Shown: positions 1 through 12,425, numbered from the stretch's first letter. The stretch: DNA of 64,000 bases from Cornus controversa (GCA_026545225.1 CM048850.1:29751797-29815796); one strand, 5' to 3'. Notes: generated by a model not told the origin, from the sequence alone. Numbers and translations are program-made.

Positions 1-1236
1 AGGTCCTTGCAGCGCTCCTGTCGGGGTTCAAATTCAAGGCAACTTGAAGCCCTCAGCTAATGGACCAACCAATTCCGATGGATGGATTGTTTTTCAAAAA
101 ATTCAACACTTAACCGTATCAGGTCGCGGAACTTTGAATGCCATGGGTGCCAGTGCTTGGAACAAGAACATGGGCACAAAGAAGAATTGCAAACGACTTC
201 CCCCTGTAAGCAGATATAAATATATGTATATTTGCTTCGAACTTAAGTTTTTAATATTCTTTTCCGCATATATAATTAATTATTCTGCTAACAAATTAAT
301 GATCGAGCTGTATGTTCTGTTTGTGACTGGGTAACAAATAGAGTATAAGGTTCAGAAACGTAAACAATTCTGTGGTCAGTGGGATAACTACCAAGGACAG
401 CAAAATGTTTCATATGCTTGTTTGGGGAAGCCGTAATTTGACTATTCAAGATGTTACCATAGTTGCACCAGGAGAAAGCAAAAACACCGATGGAATCCAC
501 ATTTCACGTTCAGCAGAGATCAATGTCTTTAATTCCAAAATCGGAACCGGGGATGACTGCGTGTCCATTGGCGATGGCTGCCATAATATTAACATTCAAA
601 ACGTGATCTGTGGACCCGGCCATGGCATCAGCATTGGGAGTCTTGGCAAGTACCCATATGAACAACCTGTTGTTGGAGTTAGAGTTAAGAACTGCTCTCT
701 AAGCGGCACAACAAATGGAGTAAGAATAAAAACATGGCCTGGATCCAAGCCTATGGCCGCCTCGGATATACATTTTGAGGATATTACCATGAACAATGTT
801 AAAAACCCAGTCATCATCGATCAAGATTACTGCGGATACAAATCATGCCCACCAAAGGTACTTACTTAATTCAACTAAGTACGTACTAAAAATCGATAAC
901 AACTTCTTTCTTTCTTTCACGTTGTTTTCTTAATTTCTTTTCCGGCTAACAGAGAAGTTTATTTAACCATTTTCAATGATTTGCTAGCTAATCATTTTTG
1001 ATGTACGTCACGCTGAATTTCAGGCTCCATCTCAAGTTAAGATCAGCAAAGTGAGCTTCAAAAACATTCATGGCAGCTCTGCATCTGAGGTTGCTGTCCA
1101 TCTTGTTTGTAGCAAGGGTGTCCCATGCCAAGATGTGGAGTTAGCTAACATTGACCTGACGTATAGAGGAGGCGCTGCGAAATCCCAGCAGGCAAATGTT
1201 AAGCCAACTATTACTGGCAAATCAAATGTGCATTGA
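1..1236 (+). CDS. Exopolygalacturonase, GH28 (tandem copy 1, 5' part outside the window)
   Basis: This is a glycoside hydrolase family 28 pectinase of the exopolygalacturonase type, a secreted enzyme that hydrolyses alpha-1,4-galacturonosyl bonds in pectin. Exons read here are 1-205 (rest of exon 2; first whole codon at 2), 342-857 and 1024-1236, with GT/AG introns. The four GH28 signatures are present in exon 3: NTDG, GDDC, GHG and RIK. Exon 1, the signal peptide and the start of exon 2 lie left of the window. Every base of the visible exons matches copy 2 at offset 5762, so the missing part is probably also like copy 2. The stop TGA is at 1234-1236. No break is visible. Exo activity rather than endo is inferred from the overall similarity to pollen exo-PGs and is not proven. 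Confidence 0.93.
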
Positions 1237-4200
1237 CAGGAACTTAATCTTCTTGGTTCTAATCGACTCCAAAGAAAGAGAGGAATGAATGCTGGTCGAC
1301 TCTTTACTTAATTCTCTCCAGTCATACAGAAGAACAAAAGTTGTTCAGTGAGTCGATAGGTTCCTTTTGCCCTATTCATGCTAAATGCATGTTAATAATG
1401 ATGAGAAAGAAAGAGTGTTATATTGACAAATAAATACTCACTATTGGAGAAATCTGATGGGCCTCACAACTGAAAATTCTAACACTGTTCAATTTATATT
1501 GTTACGTCAGCTGCTTTCAAATGTTTTGATTGAGCTTAGAAACCTTGAGGGATGAAAATCGTTGGGACTTTTGCTAGTTCGTTGTTAAGTGGGCGTGATC
1601 AGTCAATCCACATAAAAATTACTTAAATGAATTTGATGCAAACATATACACAAATTTAAATATAACCACATACATGGGCAGTGATAAACCATGCATTTAC
1701 TTGATCAAGAAATAGTCATCTGTCTTTGAATTCCTCTAAACTTTGATTACGCATTTTGGTCAAATTTCAAAACCAAATAAAAGATGATCCGGTGAATTCC
1801 TTCGGTACTACAATTTCATGTCTAAGATTTCTTCAACTAAAATCTTTTCCAAAGCAAGTGATTCCCTCCACATTTTGGAACAACATTCATTAAAAATTTA
1901 ACATAAGAACTTGAAAAATGTCTGTTGTGAAACTAATACAACGTGACTACTTACTCATTTACTTCTCAGATATGAAAGAATCAAATCAACAATGAATAGA
2001 AGGCAACGTGATACAGGGTGAAAAGCAATTAAATGAAAAGTATTAAAATTTATGAATACTGAACAAATTCGTCTAATTAACTTCAACTTCAACCAAAGAA
2101 ATTCTTGAGAAATTCATTGTAAAATAGTCTCTTTGATTATATAATCTTGAAGTTTGCATAGGTCATAGGGGGATTGAGGCACTGTTCTTTTGATGATTGG
2201 ACACTTGTACTAAAAAGGAGACCATCAGTCATATAGGATGAATCTACCGACAAGGGCACCAAATATGGCTAAGTAATTTCGTTAAAAAGAATGGCTATTA
2301 CAAAAATGGAATAGTACAAAATGCCCAATTTTTTTGTTTAAATGTAGCGAACACGTACCTCTTATAATAATACTGTACAAAACATTACATCGAGTAATAA
2401 GATGTTAATCATCCACCAACTCTGGATGCTTGTCTCTAAATCTGATTAGAAGACTATGAACTAAAATCTAAAGTTGAACGCAAGAAAGTGATGGGAAAAA
2501 ATTGTGTTACATTGATGTAGAACATATCACTCAAACTTAGACGGACCTTTTTTATGCCGGAATGTCAAACGAAGAAGCTAACATAATTTTTGTACAGTTT
2601 TGATATGTTCGTATCTACTTGTGAATACTCATTTCCAATTGGAACAATTCAATGATCAGCTATGTTAGCTGATTTTCCATCAAATTTCATTGTTTAGGGC
2701 TCTACCCTTGCCATTTTTATTGTTATATAAAAAACTATCAAAATTTTTGGAATACTTTTTTTGGAGGTCAAAATGTATTCAGAAGGTTATGATTTTGGTA
2801 ATTTTCAAATGCTATTAGGATCTTATCCATATTTCTGTCTAGACTTTTTGAAATTATGTCAAATTGGCCTATTTTTAAATAAATAGTAATTCTACTAATA
2901 GTTAGTATTTTCTCTTTGTTCAACTTTGTAGATTGAAAGTTGTTCCATCATTTACTCACCAAAAGTTTTACACAGCATTGAAACAAGCAATTTTCAGTTT
3001 TAGCTATGCTAATTTAACAACAAACTTGAACCTCAAATTGAGAGTTTATTAACTAGATATCACTCAAGTTGCAGTACTAAACTGGCGCTTAAAATGATTT
3101 ATGATTTAGTTCCAAAGATTAAAAATTTTCTAGATTGATATATTTCAGATAAAATTAAGGAATGGTGCAATTAAAGAAATTCTTCTAGTACAAAATTGTG
3201 AAGTTGTTGTCCGGATTTTGTTTCAACCCAGGTCACGTTACAATCCAATTATGACCCAAAATTTTGACTCATTTTTCTCTTGTCGCCTGTGGACTCGGGT
3301 TTAGAGCTTCAACTGAGTATATGAAGTGTTTAGTGTCCGTGGTGAAAAATGAGAGAACACGGAAAGTCGTTTGAGAGAGACAGAGTGAGTTTGGGGGCTT
3401 GAACTTGTAATTTTATGATTTTTCTGTAGTGAAATATGTCGACGAACTTTCAACGTAGGATTTATGCCAAACCACGTAAAAATTGGTGTCGTGTGTGTTT
3501 ATTTTTTCGTCATATTTCTTGACTTCGAAACGTTTGTCGTTAACAATAATTACAATAGGGTCAAGAAATTCTAGTATACAATTACGGTTGGGAAAATTTC
3601 ACGAGAAAAAAAATGCAGTATGAAAAAGAAATTGAGATCCATTCCAATCAATTGGGAACATCATATTAAAGAGACAATTAAGGAACTTAATTTGCTATTA
3701 TCAAAATAGGAGGTTGATTATCCTAATTATCTGATGTCGGAGACTAAAATCCTCTACATTTTTATTTTTACAATACCAATTCATTAAGGAGTTGATGCAA
3801 ATATCTTCAAGAAAGAGTCTTTCCTATTTCAAAACCTTCTCGAATATATGCATATCAATTTCCTACAAAAAAAAAGCTTTGGCTTATCTTATGTGGAACG
3901 AGGGTAGACTAGTTGTAAGTTTTACACGCTCTTTCATCTTGCGTAACAATAAAAAAAATTCCTTCTCTTTAATTTGCATAACAGTGCTATAATGGTATCC
4001 TCAATTGTTTATAAATATTTGCAAGACTTATCAGTTGCACGGTGCGGAAACGGCTATGAAAGTTTGATTAAAACCTAGAGAAGGGTGAATATGTTTACTC
4101 GCTCGTTTTCATTATTTTTCAGATTGTCCAAAACTTTAAATCCAATTAATATTAACCAATTCCAAAAGAAAGTAAATAAATTAAGTGCAATAATATAAAG

Positions 4201-5180
4201 AGCTAGTGCACCAGATATACAAGAAACCCCAAATTGGAAAACACAACGGGTGAAGCTTGTAGCCTAGAAGAACCAAATCCACTATCAATGAAGCAAAGTA
4301 CAGATTGATGTTGTTATGTTGTGGCCTCAAGATTCATCCACGCCTAGTTGTTGAGTTGTTGGCTTCTCTAGTTCTTTTGTTTTTATTAATTTTCTTTGGA
4401 TTCTACAGATTTTTTTTTTTTTTTGTCAACATTCATTCTTGTCTTTTGATTGAGATCTGTTTGTTTATCTTTGTACATTTCTCTGATGGTTTCCCTTCTT
4501 GTATGTTGTTGTTGGTTTAATAATATTCGACTTGGGAGAAAAACATGATTTTCTATTTTTTTCTTAAAAAATGGGTAGCTCATATGCTAGTTTTATTCAT
4601 TTATATAACTTCGAATGAATTCTTTTAACTATTAGTAAATTAAGAATAATCTCAAAAATTAAGAAGAAATTATTTTTGAAAAGTTGAATTTGCCATTTTT
4701 CTATACAAGTAAGCTATGCTAAATGCACATTGATCTTTCTGATGTTGGGTTATAAATTTATCATTGGAGAGCTTCAAACATCAGTGACACTTTTACCGTT
4801 TCCTTTCTTCATTTGGAATGTCTCAGTAATGAGGTAAGATATAATATATATATATATGTGTGTGTATGAAACATATGTAAAACTGCAGCGACTACATGCG
4901 TATAGATTTCATGTTAACTTTAAAAATAGTAAGCCATATTTGGCCCTTAAATATAAGTGGTAGATATCCTTAGTAATCTATGTGGCTGTTAAATATAGAG
5001 GGGGAAAAATACGACTTTCAAATCAATAAAATAGTAACAGCATATTTACAAAAAGAATGGTTAAGGTAGGAATTTGAACCAACATATTATGCCCCGGAAA
5101 GGGGGCATTACAACCACATATATGCAGGCATCGAATTAACTAAAATTGGCCAGGGATTTTAGTGGTGATGAATTTTCCTT
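1237..5180. other. Spacer of array unit 1, no gene seen
   Basis: AT-rich non-coding sequence. Open frames are short (under 75 codons) and show no recognisable domain. It is repeated almost unchanged at 6999-10946. Just after the stop codon are a few TAATAA/AATAAA-like strings suitable for polyadenylation. Near 4845 there is a short TA/TG microsatellite. Confidence 0.7.
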
Positions 5181-5186
5181 TTTCAC

Positions 5187-5194
5187 TATAAATA
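5187..5194 (+). promoter_or_regulatory. Probable TATA box of polygalacturonase copy 2
   Basis: TATAAATA lies 209-216 bases before the ATG at 5403, in a TC-rich context. The same site recurs at 10953-10960 in front of the truncated copy 3. If transcription starts about 30 bases downstream, the leader is about 180 bases and is mostly the SINE-like insert described separately. Confidence 0.55.
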
Positions 5195-5256
5195 TCTCCA
5201 AAAGAATATGGGATTTCACCATATTCATTCTAGTCAACAAAAAAGCTAGAAAGAAA

Positions 5257-5376
5257 ATCCAAGGGGTTGGCTCAAGTGGATACAGAACTTGGCCCTAGTG
5301 CCTAGGAAGCATTAGGTCTAAGGATCAAGTCCTCTTGGGTGCAAATAATTCTTTGGGGGTGGTGTGTGTACCAAAT
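5257..5376 (+). mobile_element. tRNA-derived SINE-like sequence in the polygalacturonase leader
   Basis: An A-box-like string TGGCTCAAGTGG (5268-5279) and a B-box-like string GGATCAAGTCC (5322-5332) stand about 53 bases apart, as in a tRNA-derived SINE head. They are followed by CTTGGGTGCAAATAATTC, which resembles the body of plant Au-type SINEs as I remember them. The insert lies between the TATA box and the ATG at 5403, so it would be transcribed as 5' leader. A copy at the equivalent place precedes the truncated third gene (11023-11142). No clear poly(A) tail or target duplication was seen, so the ends are approximate. Confidence 0.55.
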
Positions 5377-5402
5377 AGGAAAAGTTAGAAAAGAAGAAGA
5401 AG

Positions 5403-6998
5403 ATGTTCATGATGACGGGTTTGAAATTAAGTATTAAGGCAATTTCTCTTCTTCTAATTCTAGCTCATCTTGCAGAAGGAGTCCCTGTTGACGTAACAAA
5501 ATATGGTGCCAAGGCCAATGCAGATATCAAGCAGGTGACTGAGTGCTTGCTATATATGCATGCAGTTGAAATCACTAAGAACATATTTATATGAACTTAA
5601 ATACGTAATATTTTCCTTACATTAATTAAATAACTATATATATTTATATATGCTTGAATTATAGGCTCTATTGAGTGCTTGGAAAGTGGCATGTGCGTCG
5701 AGAACTCCTGGCATTGTAACAATCCCAGCAGGGGAATTTTTGTTAAGTCCGGTGTACCTTCAAGGTCCTTGCAGCGCTCCTGTCGGGGTTCAAATTCAAG
5801 GCAACTTGAAGCCCTCAGCTAATGGACCAACCAATTCCGATGGATGGATTGTTTTTCAAAAAATTCAACACTTAACCGTATCAGGTCGCGGAACTTTGAA
5901 TGCCATGGGTGCCAGTGCTTGGAACAAGAACATGGGCACAAAGAAGAATTGCAAACGACTTCCCCCTGTAAGCAGATATAAATATATGTATATTTGCTTC
6001 GAACTTAAGTTTTTAATATTCTTTTCCGCATATATAATTAATTATTCTGCTAACAAATTAATGATCGAGCTGTATGTTCTGTTTGTGACTGGGTAACAAA
6101 TAGAGTATAAGGTTCAGAAACGTAAACAATTCTGTGGTCAGTGGGATAACTACCAAGGACAGCAAAATGTTTCATATGCTTGTTTGGGGAAGCCGTAATT
6201 TGACTATTCAAGATGTTACCATAGTTGCACCAGGAGAAAGCAAAAACACCGATGGAATCCACATTTCACGTTCAGCAGAGATCAATGTCTTTAATTCCAA
6301 AATCGGAACCGGGGATGACTGCGTGTCCATTGGCGATGGCTGCCATAATATTAACATTCAAAACGTGATCTGTGGACCCGGCCATGGCATCAGCATTGGG
6401 AGTCTTGGCAAGTACCCATATGAACAACCTGTTGTTGGAGTTAGAGTTAAGAACTGCTCTCTAAGCGGCACAACAAATGGAGTAAGAATAAAAACATGGC
6501 CTGGATCCAAGCCTATGGCCGCCTCGGATATACATTTTGAGGATATTACCATGAACAATGTTAAAAACCCAGTCATCATCGATCAAGATTACTGCGGATA
6601 CAAATCATGCCCACCAAAGGTACTTACTTAATTCAACTAAGTACGTACTAAAAATCGATAACAACTTCTTTCTTTCTTTCACGTTGTTTTCTTAATTTCT
6701 TTTCCGGCTAACAGAGAAGTTTATTTAACCATTTTCAATGATTTGCTAGCTAATCATTTTTGATGTACGTCACGCTGAATTTCAGGCTCCATCTCAAGTT
6801 AAGATCAGCAAAGTGAGCTTCAAAAACATTCATGGCAGCTCTGCATCTGAGGTTGCTGTCCATCTTGTTTGTAGCAAGGGTGTCCCATGCCAAGATGTGG
6901 AGTTAGCTAACATTGACCTGACGTATAGAGGAGGCGCTGCGAAATCCCAGCAGGCAAATGTTAAGCCAACTATTACTGGCAAATCAAATGTGCATTGA
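5403..6998 (+). CDS. Exopolygalacturonase, GH28 (tandem copy 2, complete)
   Basis: Complete four-exon GH28 gene: 5403-5534, 5665-5967, 6104-6619 and 6786-6998, 1164 bp for 387 residues. All introns are GT/AG and phase 0 (130, 136 and 166 bp). Residues 1 to about 26 form a hydrophobic secretion signal, followed by the family start VDVTKYGAKA. Catalytic motifs are NTDG (193-196), GDDC (215-218), GHG (238-240) and RIK (273-275), so the three Asp and the His are intact. The length fits pollen-type exopolygalacturonases (about 390-400). The protein should be exported to the cell wall and remove galacturonic acid from pectin ends. The start is the first ATG after the leader and gives a good signal peptide. 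The C-terminus (GKSNVH) lacks the final Cys common in relatives. The exo assignment is by similarity only. Confidence 0.95.
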
Positions 6999-9900
6999 CA
7001 GGAACTTAATCTTCTTGGTTCTAATCGACTCCAAAGAAAGAGAGGAATGAATGCTGGTCGACTCTTTACTTAATTCTCTCCAGTCATACAGAAGAACAAA
7101 AGTTGTTCAGTGAGTCGATAGGTTCCTTTTGCCCTATTCATGCTAAATGCATGTTAATAATGATGAGAAAGAAAGAGTGTTATATTGACAAATAAATACT
7201 CACTATTGGAGAAATCTGATGGGCCTCACAACTGAAAATTCTAACACTGTTCAATTTATATTGTTACGTCAGCTGCTTTCAAATGTTTTGATTGAGCTTA
7301 GAAACCTTGAGGGATGAAAATCGTTGGGACTTTTGCTAGTTCGTTGTTAAGTGGGCGTGATCAGTCAATCCACATAAAAATTACTTAAATGAATTTGATG
7401 CAAACATATACACAAATTTAAATATAACCACATACATGGGCAGTGATAAACCATGCATTTACTTGATCAAGAAATAGTCATCTGTCTTTGAATTCCTCTA
7501 AACATTGATTACGCATTTTGGTCAAATTTCAAAACCAAATAAAAGATGATCCGGTGAATTCCTTCGGTACTACAATTTCATGTCTAAGATTTCTTCAACT
7601 AAAATCTTTTCCAAAGCAAGTGATTCCCTCCACATTTTGGAACAACATTCATTAAAAATTTAACATAAAAACTTGAAAAATGTCTGTTGTGAAACTAATA
7701 CAACGTGACTACTTACTCATTTACTTCTCAGATATGAAAGAATCAAATCAACAATGAATAGAAGGCAACGTGATACAGGGTGAAAAGCAATTAAATGAAA
7801 AGTATTAAAATTTATGAATACTGGACAAATTCGTCTAATTAACTTCAACTTCAACCAAAGAAATTCTTGAGAAATTCATTGTAAAATAGTCTCTTTGATT
7901 ATATAATCTTGAAGTTTGCATAGGTCATAGGGGGATTGAGGCACTGTTCTTTTGATGATTGGACACTTGTACTAAAAAGGAGACCATCAGTCATATAGGA
8001 TGAATCTACCGACAAGGGCACCAAATATGGCTAAGTAATTTCGTTAAAAAGAATGGCTATTACAAAAATGGAATAGTACAAAATGCCCAATTTTTTTGTT
8101 TAAATGTAGCGAACACGTACCTCTTATAATAATACTGTACAAAACATTACATCGAGTAATAAGATGTTAATCATCCACCAACTCTGGATGCTTGTCTCTA
8201 AATCTGATTAGAAGACTATGAACTAAAATCTAAAATTGAACGCAAGAAAGTGATGGGAAAAAATTGTGTTACATTGATGTAGAACATATCACTCAAACTT
8301 AGACGGACCTTTTTTATGCCGGAATGTCAAACGAAGAAGCTACCATAATTTTTGTACAGTTTTGATATGTTCGTATCTACTTGTGAATACGCATTTCCAA
8401 TTGGAACAATTCAATGATCAGCTATGTTAGCTGATTTTCCATCAAATTTCATTGTTTAGGGCTCTACCCTTGCCATTTTTATTGTTATATAAAAAACTAT
8501 CAAAATTTTTGGAATATTTTTTTTGGAGGTCAAAATGTATTCAGAAGGTTATGATTTTGGTAATTTTCAAATGCTATTAGGATCTTATCCATATTTCTGT
8601 CTAGACTTTTTGAAATTATGTCAAATTGGCCTGTTTTTAAATAAATAGTAATTCTACTAAAAGTAAGTATTTTCTCTTTGTTCAACTTTGTAGATTGAAA
8701 GTTGTTCCATCATTTACTCACCAAAAGTTTTACACAGCATTGAAACAAGCAATTTTCAGTTTTAGCTATGCTAATTTAACAACAAACTTGAACCTCAAAT
8801 TGAGAGTTTATTAACTAGATATCACTCAAGTTGCAGTACTAAACTGGCGCTTAAAATGATTTATGATTTAGTTCCAAAGATTAAAAATTTTCTAGATTGA
8901 TATATTTCAGATAAAATTAAGGAATGGTGCAATTAAAGAAATTCTTCTAGTACAAAATTGTGAAGTTGTTGTCCGGATTTTGTTTCAACCCAGGTCACGT
9001 TACAATCCAATTATGACCCAAAATTTTGACTCATTTTTCTCTTGTCGCCTGTGGACTCGGGTTTAGAGCTTCAACTGAGTATATAAAGTGTTTAGTGTCC
9101 GTGGTGAAAAATGAGAGAACACGGAAAGTCGTTTGAGAGAGACAGAGTGAGTTTGGGGGCTTGAACTTGTAATTTTATGATTTTTCTGTAGTGAAATATG
9201 TCGACGAACTTTCAACGTAGGATTTATGCCAAACCACGTAAAAATTGGTGTCGTGTGTGTTTATTTTTTCGTCATATTTCTTGACTTCGAAACGTTTGTC
9301 GTTAACAATAATTACAATAGGGTCAAGAAATTCTAGTATACAATTACGGTTGGGAAAATTTCACGAGAAAAAAAATGCAGTATGAAAAAGAAATTGAGAT
9401 CCATTCCAATCAATTGGGAACATCATATTAAAGAGACAATTAAGGAACTTAATTTGCTATTATCAAAATAGGAGGTTGATTATCCTAATTATCTGATGTC
9501 GGAGACTAAAATCCTCTACATTTTTATTTTTACAATACCAATTCATTAAGGAGTTGATGCAAATATCTTCAAGAAAGAGTCTTTCCTATTTCAAAACCTT
9601 CTCGAATATATGCATATCAATTTCCTACAAAAAAAAAAGCTTTGGCTTATCTTATGTGGAACGAGGGTAGACTAGTTGTAAGTTTTACTCGCTCTTTCAT
9701 CTTGCATAAACAATAAAAAAAATTCCTTCTCTTTAATTTGCATAACAGTGCTATAATGGTATCCTCAATTGTTTATAAATATTTGCTAGACTTATCAGTT
9801 GCACGGTGCGGAAACGGCTATGAAAGTTTGATTAAAACCTAGAGAAGGGTGAATATGTTTACTCGCTCGTTTTCATTATTTTTCAGATTGTCCAAAACTT

Positions 9901-10946
9901 TAAATCCAATTAATATTAACCAATTCCAAAAGAAAGTAAATAAATTAAGTGCAATAATATAAAGAGCTAGTGCACCAGATATACAAGAAACCCCAAATTG
10001 GAAAACACAACGGGTGAAGCTTGTAGCCTAGAAGAACCAAATCCACTATCAATGAAGCAAAGTACAGATTGATGTTGTTATGTTGTGGCCTCAAGATTCA
10101 TCCACGCCTAGTTGTTGAGTTGTTGGCTTCTCTAGTTCTTTTGTTTTTATTAATTTTCTTTGGATTCTACAGATTTTTTTTTTTTTTTGTCAACATTCAT
10201 TCTTGTCTTTTGATTGAGATCTGTTTGTTTATCTTTGTACATTTCTCTGATGGTTTCCCTTCTTGTATGTTGTTGTTGGTTTAATAATATTCGACTTGGG
10301 AGAAAAACATGATTTTCTATTTTTTTCTTAAAAAATGGGTAGCTCATATGCTAGTTTTATTCATTTATATAACTTCGAATGAATTCTTTTAACTATTAGT
10401 AAATTAAGAATAATCTCAAAAATTAAGAAGAAATTATTTTTGAAAAGTTGAATTTGCCATTTTTCTATACAAGTAAGCTATGCTAAATGCACATTGATCT
10501 TTCTGATGTTGGGTTATAAATTTATCATTGGAGAGCTTCAAACATCAGTGACACTTTTACCGTTTCCTTTCTTCATTTGGAATGTCTCAGTAATGAGGTA
10601 AGATATAATATATATATATATATGTGTGTGTATGAAACATATGTAAAACTGCAGCGACTACATGCGTATAGATTTCATGTTAACTTTAAAAATAGTAAGC
10701 CATATTTGGCCCTTAAATATAAGTGGTAGATATCCTTAGTAATCTATGTGGCTGTTAAATATAGAGGGGGAAAAATACGACTTTCAAATCAATAAAATAG
10801 TAACAGCATATTTACAAAAAGAATGGTTAAGGTAGGAATTTGAACCAACATATTATGCCCCGGAAAGGGGGCATTACAACCACATATATGCAGGCATCGA
10901 ATTAACTAAAATTGGCCAGGGATTTTAGTGGTGATGAATTTTCCTT
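6999..10946. other. Spacer of array unit 2, no gene seen
   Basis: Near-identical repeat of 1237-5180. It differs by single bases and by homopolymer and TA-repeat length, for example the TA run near 10607 is longer than the one near 4845. No coding region or RNA gene is recognised. Confidence 0.7.
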
Positions 10947-10952
10947 TTTCAC

Positions 10953-10960
10953 TATAAATA
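10953..10960 (+). promoter_or_regulatory. TATA box of the truncated third polygalacturonase
   Basis: TATAAATA in the same context as 5187-5194. The promoter, SINE-like leader and ATG of unit 3 are all still present, but the coding region ends 59 bases after the ATG. Any transcript would therefore run into the chromovirus LTR in antisense orientation. Confidence 0.5.
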
Positions 10961-11022
10961 TCTCCAAAAGAATATGGGATTTCACCATATTCATTCTAGT
11001 CAACAAAAAAGCTAGAAAGAAA

Positions 11023-11142
11023 ATCCAAGGGGTTGGCTCAAGTGGATACAGAACTTGGCCCTAGTGCCTAGGAAGCATTAGGTCTAAGGATCAAGTCCTC
11101 TTGGGTGCAAATAATTCTTTGGGGTTGGTGTGTGTACCAAAT
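11023..11142 (+). mobile_element. Second copy of the SINE-like leader sequence
   Basis: Same A-box and B-box arrangement as at 5257-5376, duplicated with the array unit. It differs from the first copy by one base in the G-rich tail (GGGGTTGGTG here, GGGGGTGGTG there). It was inherited by segmental duplication, not inserted separately. Confidence 0.55.
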
Positions 11143-11168
11143 AGGAAAAGTTAGAAAAGAAGAAGAAG

Positions 11169-11227
11169 ATGTTCATGATGACGGGTTTGAAATTAAGTAT
11201 TAAGGCAATTTCTCTTCTTCTAATTCT
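11169..11227 (+). pseudogene. Polygalacturonase copy 3, 5' fragment cut by an LTR
   Basis: The first 59 coding bases of the gene (ATG at 11169, signal-peptide region) match 5403-5461 exactly. From 11228 the sequence changes abruptly into the minus-strand chromovirus LTR. The remaining exons are not found to the right in this window, so this is a truncated, non-functional copy. The loss includes the rest of the signal peptide and the whole catalytic domain. Either the retrotransposon inserted and a deletion removed the rest of the gene, or the break was repaired at this junction. Confidence 0.9.
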
Positions 11228-12211
11228 TTGGAATTATTTTGGTTCCTACCAGTGGCCGGAATAGGGCCCACGTGCCCTATGCGCGGGCAGTGCGAGTGGC
11301 GTGCCATGGTCCTCTTTCTTCCTCCTTTCTTCTTTTTTTTTTTCTCTACAACAGTCGCATATCAGCCGTGGCTGTCCGTCTTCCAGCTGCATTTTCGGCC
11401 ACCAACAGCCACCAAATCCCAAGTTTGAGTATAACATTCAACTCCTCTCGGTCTAAGCTACGCATTGGTACCAAAATCCCCACCATTCATAGCCTAAATC
11501 GAAAAGCCCCAAATTCAAGTTTTAGTGTTCTTAAATTTCAAACTCAAATTCCAGTCAAACTACCTAACGATTCACCACCTAACTTACATTGACTATTCAG
11601 GAAAGTAATATCAACAATTTAATCAGAACAAAAACCTTCAAAAATGACATTAACATTCAACACAAATCTCATATATATGTGTGTGTATATATATATATAT
11701 ACCTGCCTATATACCCATATATACACATATATACATGAGATAAATTACACCATAGATGTACCAAATCCACAGATTATTCATGTTTGATCAACAAAAATCC
11801 CTTAGCATGCATAATCATACTATAACATAGTTATATACATGTATATACGTATAAACAAGCAATACAAATATTTATCTATGTTTACAAGTTCAAAGGGGAA
11901 GTGAAGAGATTGAACTTGCCTTAACCCTAATTTCTTTTTCTCTTATTTTATTTTCTTTCTAGAAAACTAAAATAATTCCTAAATAATTAAGATAATAAAT
12001 ATAAATATATATAGCCCAACTCAAAAGTCTAGCCCAACTCTCCCTAGCCCAGACTGAAAATAATAAAAATAAAAGAAAATTCAAAAGTATGGTCCAACCT
12101 AAAAATAAAATAAAACCTAAACCATTTAGCATCTAAGACACTCACCACAATAAATAATTAAATAACTGAAACACCCAATTTAAATAGCCTCAAAATTTAC
12201 TGGGTATTACA
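11228..12211 (-). mobile_element. Chromovirus 3' LTR, 5' portion only
   Basis: Read on the minus strand the LTR starts at 12211 with TGTAATACCC, directly after a polypurine tract (AGGAGGGAAGAA, 12212-12223) and the end of pol. It can be followed to 11228, where it stops against the polygalacturonase fragment. Only about 1 kb is present, although related LTR copies at 15661-23803 show that the full LTR is longer. Positions 11230-11600 are clearly similar to 17950-18300, 20400-20780 and 22440-22830. The downstream LTR part and the outer target duplication are missing. Confidence 0.8.
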
Positions 12212-12223
12212 TTCTTCCCTCCT

Positions 12224-12425
12224 AAAAAGAGAAATTACGTCCTTAGAATTCACCTCATACCTGAAATAAAAAAGCTCTGAATATTTTACCTTTATTTCAT
12301 CCTCCCTTTTCCAAGTGGACTCTGCCTCATTGTTGTGGCTCCACTGAACCCGAACTAAAGGAATGGCCTTGGAACGAAGGACGTGGTTCCTACGGTCAAG
12401 AATACAGTAAGGCTGTTATACATAT
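12224..12425 (-). pseudogene. Chromodomain at the end of the gypsy pol
   Basis: Minus-strand reading from about 12420 gives YCILDRRNHVLRSKAIPL, then VRVQWSHNNEAESTW and KREDEIKVKYSELF. This is the pattern ILD.....LR.K.IPLV.V.W....EE.TWE.E..M...YP.LF at the C-terminus of chromovirus integrases. The chromodomain is thought to direct integration to particular chromatin. The frame appears open through the polypurine tract into the first bases of the LTR. Confidence 0.8.

Larger units (their letters stand above)
1..11227. repeat. Tandem segmental array, unit about 5.76 kb, carrying polygalacturonase genes
   Basis: Positions 1-5762 recur at 5763-11227 in the same order and orientation. The offset is exactly 5762 through the genes and grows to 5766 by 11169, because homopolymers and small tracts differ in length. 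Coding exons of copies 1 and 2 look identical by eye. The spacer shows scattered single-base differences, for example near 1743/7505, 1907/7669, 2062/7824 and 2473/8235. A third unit begins with the promoter near 10900 and is cut at 11227 by an LTR. The first unit extends left beyond the window. This is a recent local gene duplication that includes the whole intergenic spacer. Confidence 0.95.

Noticed and set aside
596..817. Minus-strand frames inside the polygalacturonase exons (also 6358-6579)
   Set aside because: They are shadows of the sense-coding GH28 exon.
5060..5130. Minus-strand GGTTCAAATTCC as B-box of a tRNA or SINE
   Set aside because: No A-box or cloverleaf could be placed at the right distance; a B-box match alone is too weak.
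11239..11592. Frames of 60-120 codons in the LTR, also seen at 17962-18306 and 22440-22820
   Set aside because: They are parallel positions of the chromovirus LTR and do not keep the same protein between copies, so they are chance frames.
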